Origin: Myxococcales bacterium
Lineage (GTDB): Bacteria; Myxococcota_A; UBA9160; SMWR01
DNA: 9,175 nt
Assembly (NCBI GenBank): GCA_022571825.1
Contig: JACZXC010000091.1
Span: 1 to 9,175, forward strand
Direction of reading: 5' to 3'
The position numbers and the translations under genes were made by a program. Numbering within the stretch: the first letter of the stretch is position 1; the number at the start of each line of letters is the position of its first letter. Below, piece by piece: positions 5,665 to 9,175 of the stretch. The notes below the pieces were generated by a model. That model was not told the DNA's origin and did not search any database. It saw only the letters and a program-made list of their open reading frames with translations.

Positions 5665-5796
5665 GCATCGGCAGGATGCCAGCCGAGGGGTGAGCCTGTC
5701 AAACCCATCCGTCTGGCTTCGCTCGCCGTCCTCGCAGAGGCCCGCCCTTCGCCTTCCGCGGCCTTTGCCTTGGGCGGCCTTCGGAAGAGGAGGGAG

Positions 5797-5822
5797 GGAA
5801 GTCGGCTCAGGGGCCGACTTCC
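5797..5822. terminator. 10-bp perfect stem-loop, possible transcription end of the chaperone genes
   Basis: GGAAGTCGGC and GCCGACTTCC form a perfect 10-bp stem around the 6-nt loop TCAGGG, about 108 bp after the J-domain stop codon. No T-run follows on either strand, so this is not a textbook intrinsic terminator. It could still mark an mRNA 3' end in a GC-rich genome, or be a leader structure for the DUF35 transcript. Confidence 0.4.
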
Positions 5823-5929
5823 ACGCTCGCTGAACGCTGTCGCTGAGACCACTGCGCGGCCTTCGGCAATTGCCGTTCGCTGCCGTGCCGCGCGCGCGAC
5901 CCGTGGCGAGGCGGGAGCCGCGCTGGGGA

Positions 5930-6439
5930 TCAGGTCTGGTCGCGGGCTTCCTTGAGCTGAGCCTTGAAGAGTTCGTTGTCCGGCTCAAAGGTGAGCGCCA
6001 TCTGCAGATTCCGGGCGGCCGCGGCGAAGTCCCGCCGCCGCGTGTCGGCTTCGGCGAGGCTGTAATACTGGCGCCCCTGAGGGGTGCGTCCCTTCTCCTC
6101 GACCGCCTGGCGGCCCGCCTCGGCCTGGGCCTCCGCGAGCTGCATCCGTTTTCCCTTCCCGGCTTCCAGACGCTGCAGGTACGCCCGATTTCGGCGCGGG
6201 TCCCTCAGGACCGAGTAGGCCTCGGTGACCCGTCGTGCGATCTTCTCGATGGCGCACCGCGGCTCCGAAGGGAGGTGGCGATTCGCGTCGGGATGGAACG
6301 CGCGGGAGCTGAAGTGGAACGCCTTCCTCACCTCGCCGATGCTGGCGCTCCGAGGCAGGTGCAGGATCTGAAAATAATCGAGATCATCCACGATCTCGGC
6401 GAGGGCGATGATTTCGGTGGGGGCCAGATCCGTTCCCAC
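5930..6439 (-). CDS. Short J-domain co-chaperone with TPR-like C-terminus
   Basis: The 169-residue protein has a J-domain at about 20-88: DYFQILHLPRSAS (helix I region), helix II, the essential HPD at 49-51 (AFHPDANRH), and the helix III-type segment VTEAYSVLRDP (71-81). A charged helix follows. The C-terminus (about 123-165: YYSLAEADTRRRDFAAAARNL..., then FEPDN) reads like one TPR-type helical repeat. Glycine/phenylalanine and zinc-finger regions of DnaJ are absent, so this is a class III J-protein. It should stimulate ATP hydrolysis by an Hsp70, most likely the one encoded just upstream. The start is GTG at 6439-6437, 3 nt after the Hsp70 stop, with AAGGG 7 nt before it. Translational coupling with the Hsp70 is likely. 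The client or process served is unknown. Confidence 0.88.
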   Translation of the reverse strand: MGTDLAPTEIIALAEIVDDLDYFQILHLPRSASIGEVRKAFHFSSRAFHPDANRHLPSEPRCAIEKIARRVTEAYSVLRDPRRNRAYLQRLEAGKGKRMQLAEAQAEAGRQAVEEKGRTPQGRQYYSLAEADTRRRDFAAAARNLQMALTFEPDNELFKAQLKEARDQT

Positions 6440-6442
6440 GGC

Positions 6443-8386
6443 CTAACCCTTCTCTTGGTCCTCATCGAGAGGGCCGGATAAGTCGCTCCCCGGCGACTCG
6501 AACAGGTCTTCCGCGCTCGGCTCGACCTCGTCGAGGTCGGGCTTCGTGTCCGAGGTACCCAAGATCTCGCCGTCTTCGGAGAGTATGACCACTTCCTCTC
6601 TCGTGGGCCCGTCATCGGGCGCCATCTCGAGATCCGGTACGAAATGCGAACTGACGTTCATCGCGGGTCGTTCTTCGAGATTGATGGTGCGCGCCGCCGC
6701 CACCGCGGGGGCGACGGTTTCGCCTCCCGGGGTCTGGGCCATGACGCCGATCATCACCAACTGGGCCCGCGGATCCGGGGGGCGCGGCTCGAGGGCGTTG
6801 CCCCCGTCGTCGATCGGTACCGCCTCGATCCGCTGGGTCCGCGCCTCTCGGATGATCGATTCCATGTCCAGGTCCGAGAGGCCCGACGAGAGTGAGATCG
6901 TGGTCGATGCCTGTTCGCCGGTTTCGCGGTCCTTTGCGGTCACGTTCACGATGCCGTCGGAATTGATCTCGAAGGAGATGTCGATCTCCACTTCGCCGCG
7001 TCGCGCCTTCTTAAACCCGGAGAATTCGAACTGGCCCAGCAGTTCGTTCTCGTCGTCCCGCCGAGATTCGCCCTGGTAGACCCGAATCTTCACGGATTCC
7101 TGATGGTCCTGGAAGGTCGTGAAGGTGCGCGTCTGCTCGATCGGAACCGGTGTGTTGCGCTCGATCACCGGCTCCGCGAGACCGCCCGCGACGCCGATCC
7201 GTAGCGAGAGCGGGGTCACGTCGAGCAGGAATGAGGACCGATCCTTGTTCACCAGCGCGGCGGCGTGGATGGCCGCGCCCATGGCCACGACTTGATCCGG
7301 ATCGACGTCGGATTGGGGCTCCTGTTGGAAGTAGTTCGTCACCGCGGATCGAATCATGGGCAGTCGGGTGGGGCCTCCCACCAGGATCACCCCGTCCAGG
7401 TCGGCCGTGACCAGGCTGGCCTGCTGGAGGGCTTCGTCACAGACCTTGAAGGTGCGCTGGATCAGGTCATTGACGAGCCGGGAGAACTCATCCGTGGTGA
7501 CCGTCCGTTCGATCGAGAGCGACTTTCCGTCGGACTCGATCACGTCGGGGATTCGGATCGCCACCTCGGTGTGAAAGGAGAGTGCGTTCTTTGCCCCCTC
7601 GGCCGCCACCTTGAGCTTTTCCAGGGCGTACAAGTCGTTTCGCAGGTTGATCCCGTGGTCGGCGCTGAACTCGTCTGCGAGCAGATCGATCAGCCGATCA
7701 TCGAAGTCGTCGCCGCCCAGAAACGTGTCGCCGCAGGTGGACAGCACTTCGAACACGTCCGTGCTGATCTCGAGGACCGAGATATCGAAGGTTCCGCCAC
7801 CCAGGTCGTAGACCGCCACCTTCTGCTTGAGTCCCTTGCCGAAGCCGTAGGCGAGGGCCGCCGCCGTCGGCTCGTTGAGAATGCGCAGGACCTCGAGGCC
7901 CGCAACGCGACCCGCATCCTTGGTGGCTTGGCGCTGGTTGTCGTTGAAGTTGGCGGGAACTGTAATCACGGCCTTGTGCACCGGCTGTCCGATGCGAGAC
8001 TCGGCGATCGACTTCATCTCGCGCAGCACCATCGCGCCGATCTCGGGAAGCGAGAACAGTTCGTCTCGCACCTTGATATTGATTCCGTGATTCTCGGACT
8101 CGCAGATCTCGTAGGCGTAGATAGCCTGGGCCTTCTTCACTTCCGGCGAGAAATAGTACCGCCCGATCAAGCGCTTGGAGGAGTAGACGGTATGCCGCGG
8201 GTTGTGAATGGCGTTGGCTTTCGCCAAATTGCCCACAGTGATGACGCCGTCTTCCTTGAAGGAGACCACGCTGGCCGTGATCGCGTCGCCGTAGGCATTC
8301 GCGAGCACACGGATCTCGCCGTCGCGAACTACAGCGACGCACGAATTGCTGGTGCCCAGGTCGATTCCAAGGCCAATTTCGGTCAT
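6443..8386 (-). CDS. Hsp70 (DnaK-type) chaperone paralogue with acidic tail in place of the lid
   Basis: The 647-residue protein has all nucleotide-binding hallmarks: GIDLGTSNS (7-15), NEPTAAALAY (171-180), VYDLGGGTFDISVLE (192-206) and ILVGGPTRLP (334-343). The linker DVTPLSL (389-395) and the substrate-binding beta domain with IERNTPVP and NVTAKDRETG follow to about residue 500. After a short helix (506-520) the helical lid of ordinary DnaK is missing. In its place are about 125 residues rich in Pro, Asp and Glu, with a hydrophobic patch (VMIGVMA, about 544-550). This suggests a specialised paralogue rather than the housekeeping DnaK. It is followed by its own J-protein, and no grpE or CIRCE operator is visible. 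ATG 8386 is chosen because the family N-terminus begins there, with GGGGGGAA as a plausible ribosome binding site. The symbol dnaK is withheld because it looks like a paralogue. Confidence 0.92.
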   Translation of the reverse strand: MTEIGLGIDLGTSNSCVAVVRDGEIRVLANAYGDAITASVVSFKEDGVITVGNLAKANAIHNPRHTVYSSKRLIGRYYFSPEVKKAQAIYAYEICESENHGINIKVRDELFSLPEIGAMVLREMKSIAESRIGQPVHKAVITVPANFNDNQRQATKDAGRVAGLEVLRILNEPTAAALAYGFGKGLKQKVAVYDLGGGTFDISVLEISTDVFEVLSTCGDTFLGGDDFDDRLIDLLADEFSADHGINLRNDLYALEKLKVAAEGAKNALSFHTEVAIRIPDVIESDGKSLSIERTVTTDEFSRLVNDLIQRTFKVCDEALQQASLVTADLDGVILVGGPTRLPMIRSAVTNYFQQEPQSDVDPDQVVAMGAAIHAAALVNKDRSSFLLDVTPLSLRIGVAGGLAEPVIERNTPVPIEQTRTFTTFQDHQESVKIRVYQGESRRDDENELLGQFEFSGFKKARRGEVEIDISFEINSDGIVNVTAKDRETGEQASTTISLSSGLSDLDMESIIREARTQRIEAVPIDDGGNALEPRPPDPRAQLVMIGVMAQTPGGETVAPAVAAARTINLEERPAMNVSSHFVPDLEMAPDDGPTREEVVILSEDGEILGTSDTKPDLDEVEPSAEDLFESPGSDLSGPLDEDQEKG

Positions 8387-8644
8387 GGGTTCCCCCCGCC
8401 GGCGGGTTCCTCCGCCCCACCGGTATCGGCAAAAGAGGAGGTTTCCTGAGGGCGCAAGGGGTGATTGGCCCGAAAGTCGCGCTCTCCAGCTCGCGCCCGC
8501 GATCCGGGTGCCCCACCCGCGCACGCCGGGGTCTCACAGGCAGGCAACTCTGGGTCTCGCCGCCTCCCGCCAGAGGGCCCCGGGGTGGGCGGCCAGCGGC
8601 CCTCCGCGCTGCGTGCTACCTAGACAGAATCCCTCAGGATCGTC
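8387..8644. other. Divergent intergenic region between the Hsp70 gene and yebC
   Basis: No gene is supported here. Promoters for both directions must lie within or beyond this 258-bp stretch, but I see no clear -35/-10 pair and no CIRCE repeat. A 12-bp palindrome, CCCGCCGGCGGG (8395-8406), overlaps the Hsp70 ribosome binding site, and the sequence GGGTTCC occurs twice around it (8387-8393, 8404-8410). A CGGGTG/CACCCG hairpin lies at 8505-8519. Confidence 0.5.
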
Positions 8645-9175
8645 ATGTCCGGTCATTCCAAGTGGTCCACGATCAAGCGGAAAAAAGGCGTCGCCGACGC
8701 TCGACGCGGCAAGATCTTCACCAAGCTGATCCGCGAGATCGCCACCGCCGCCCGAATCGGGGGTGGCGAGGCCGGCTCCAACTCCCGCCTGCGGCTCGCC
8801 ATGGAAAGGGCGCGTCTGGCCAACATGCCCAAGGAGAACATCCAGCGGGCGATCAAGACCGGGACCGGCGCCAACGCGGCTCAGGTCTACGACGAGGTCA
8901 GCTACGAAGGCTACGGACCCGGTGGGACCGCCCTGTATGTTGAGGTCCTCACCGACAACAAGAACCGGACCGTGGGGGAGGTTCGCCACGTCCTCGCGAA
9001 GTACGGGGGCAACCTCGGAGCCAGTGGGTGTGTCGCCTACCTGTTTGAAAAGAAGGGATCTCTCAGCTTCGACCGGCAGGGCCTCGAGGCCGATCGGGTG
9101 CTGGAGGCGGCCCTCGAGGCGGGCGCGGACGATGTGACGGAGAGTGAGAACAGCATCGACGGCATCACGACTGTG
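8645..9175 (+). CDS. yebC: YebC/PmpR/TACO1-family protein, C-terminus cut by window edge
   Basis: The first 177 residues of a family usually about 240-250 long are present. The N-terminus MSGHSKWSTIKRKK and the RRGKIFTKLIREI helix are diagnostic, as are the NMPKENIQRAIK segment (about 59-70), YEGYGPGG, the TDNKNRTVGEVRH stretch and the glycine-rich NLGASGCVAYLF. The conserved serine-valine of that last motif is cysteine-valine here. Members are cytoplasmic. They were first called transcriptional regulators (PmpR), but recent work links the family to relief of ribosome stalling, like mitochondrial TACO1. ATG 8645 has AGGA 5 nt upstream. In many proteobacteria ruvC follows yebC; that part would lie beyond the window. 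Confidence 0.96.
   Translation, partial: MSGHSKWSTIKRKKGVADARRGKIFTKLIREIATAARIGGGEAGSNSRLRLAMERARLANMPKENIQRAIKTGTGANAAQVYDEVSYEGYGPGGTALYVEVLTDNKNRTVGEVRHVLAKYGGNLGASGCVAYLFEKKGSLSFDRQGLEADRVLEAALEAGADDVTESENSIDGITTV

Larger units (their letters stand above)
5610..5929. other. 320-bp intergenic region with regulatory-looking repeats
   Basis: No gene is supported between the J-domain gene and the DUF35 gene. The open frames here have no recognisable content. The region contains a TTGAC inverted repeat (5645-5664), two further TTGACA sequences on the minus strand (5642-5637 and 5702-5697), and a 10-bp stem-loop (5797-5822). The 5702-5697 hexamer is a perfect -35 match, with CATCCT 18 nt on as a poor -10 candidate. 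The layout fits the end of the chaperone transcript followed by the promoter of the acyl-CoA genes. Confidence 0.5.

Noticed and set aside
7265..8449. 394-codon plus-strand open frame
   Set aside because: It is antisense to the conserved nucleotide-binding domain of the Hsp70 gene.
8387..8524. Extended N-terminus of the Hsp70 frame
   Set aside because: Hsp70 proteins begin right before GIDLGT; the upstream residues are Arg/Gly-rich and unlike the family.
8387..8644. CIRCE/HrcA operator or sigma-32 promoter for the Hsp70 gene
   Set aside because: No TTAGCACTC-N9-GAGTGCTAA-like repeat and no acceptable CTTGAA/CCCCAT pair could be found.

Overview
The window looks like a GC-rich chromosomal segment from a bacterium of the broad former-Deltaproteobacteria type (Myxococcota, Desulfobacterota or Binatota-like). 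This is inference. It rests on high third-position GC (about 84% in yebC by my hand count), a thiolase/DUF35 pair, a lidless Hsp70 paralogue and a multiheme cytochrome lipoprotein. I cannot place it more precisely. All genes are on the minus strand except yebC at the right end. No rRNA, tRNA, insertion sequence or CRISPR array is visible.

Positions 1-1675 form a small metal-handling cluster of somewhat lower GC. In minus-strand order it holds a 96-residue protein that keeps the metal-binding and dimerisation domain of a DtxR/MntR repressor but lacks most of the DNA-binding domain. Next come about 580 bp with no convincing gene, then an exported protein with a 41-residue tail containing 17 histidines, then the first 38 residues of a heavy-metal P-type ATPase cut by the window edge. 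A 58-residue ORF of unknown function overlaps the DtxR-like gene by ATGA and may sit on the boundary with the neighbouring region.

Positions 1856-5609 hold three closely spaced minus-strand genes. In order of transcription they are a DUF35 zinc-ribbon/OB-fold protein (5609-5178), an SCP2-type thiolase (5175-4030) and, 56 bp later, a 705-residue predicted lipoprotein (3973-1856). The lipoprotein fuses two thioredoxin-like domains to two tandem four-heme cytochrome c554-like modules. The first two genes very probably make one acyl-CoA-processing complex. An inverted repeat at 5645-5664 just upstream is a good operator candidate. Whether the cytochrome belongs functionally with the thiolase is unknown.

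Positions 5930-8386 hold a chaperone pair: a 647-residue Hsp70 paralogue whose C-terminal lid is replaced by a long acidic tail, and, 3 nt downstream, a short J-domain protein with a TPR-like C-terminus. Across a 258-bp divergent intergenic region, yebC begins at 8645 and runs off the right edge.

The most unusual elements are the thioredoxin-thioredoxin-octaheme fusion, the DtxR-type sensor domain without its DNA-binding part, the His-rich tail beside a metal ATPase, and the lidless Hsp70/J-protein pair. I see no complete, clearly undescribed multi-gene system.
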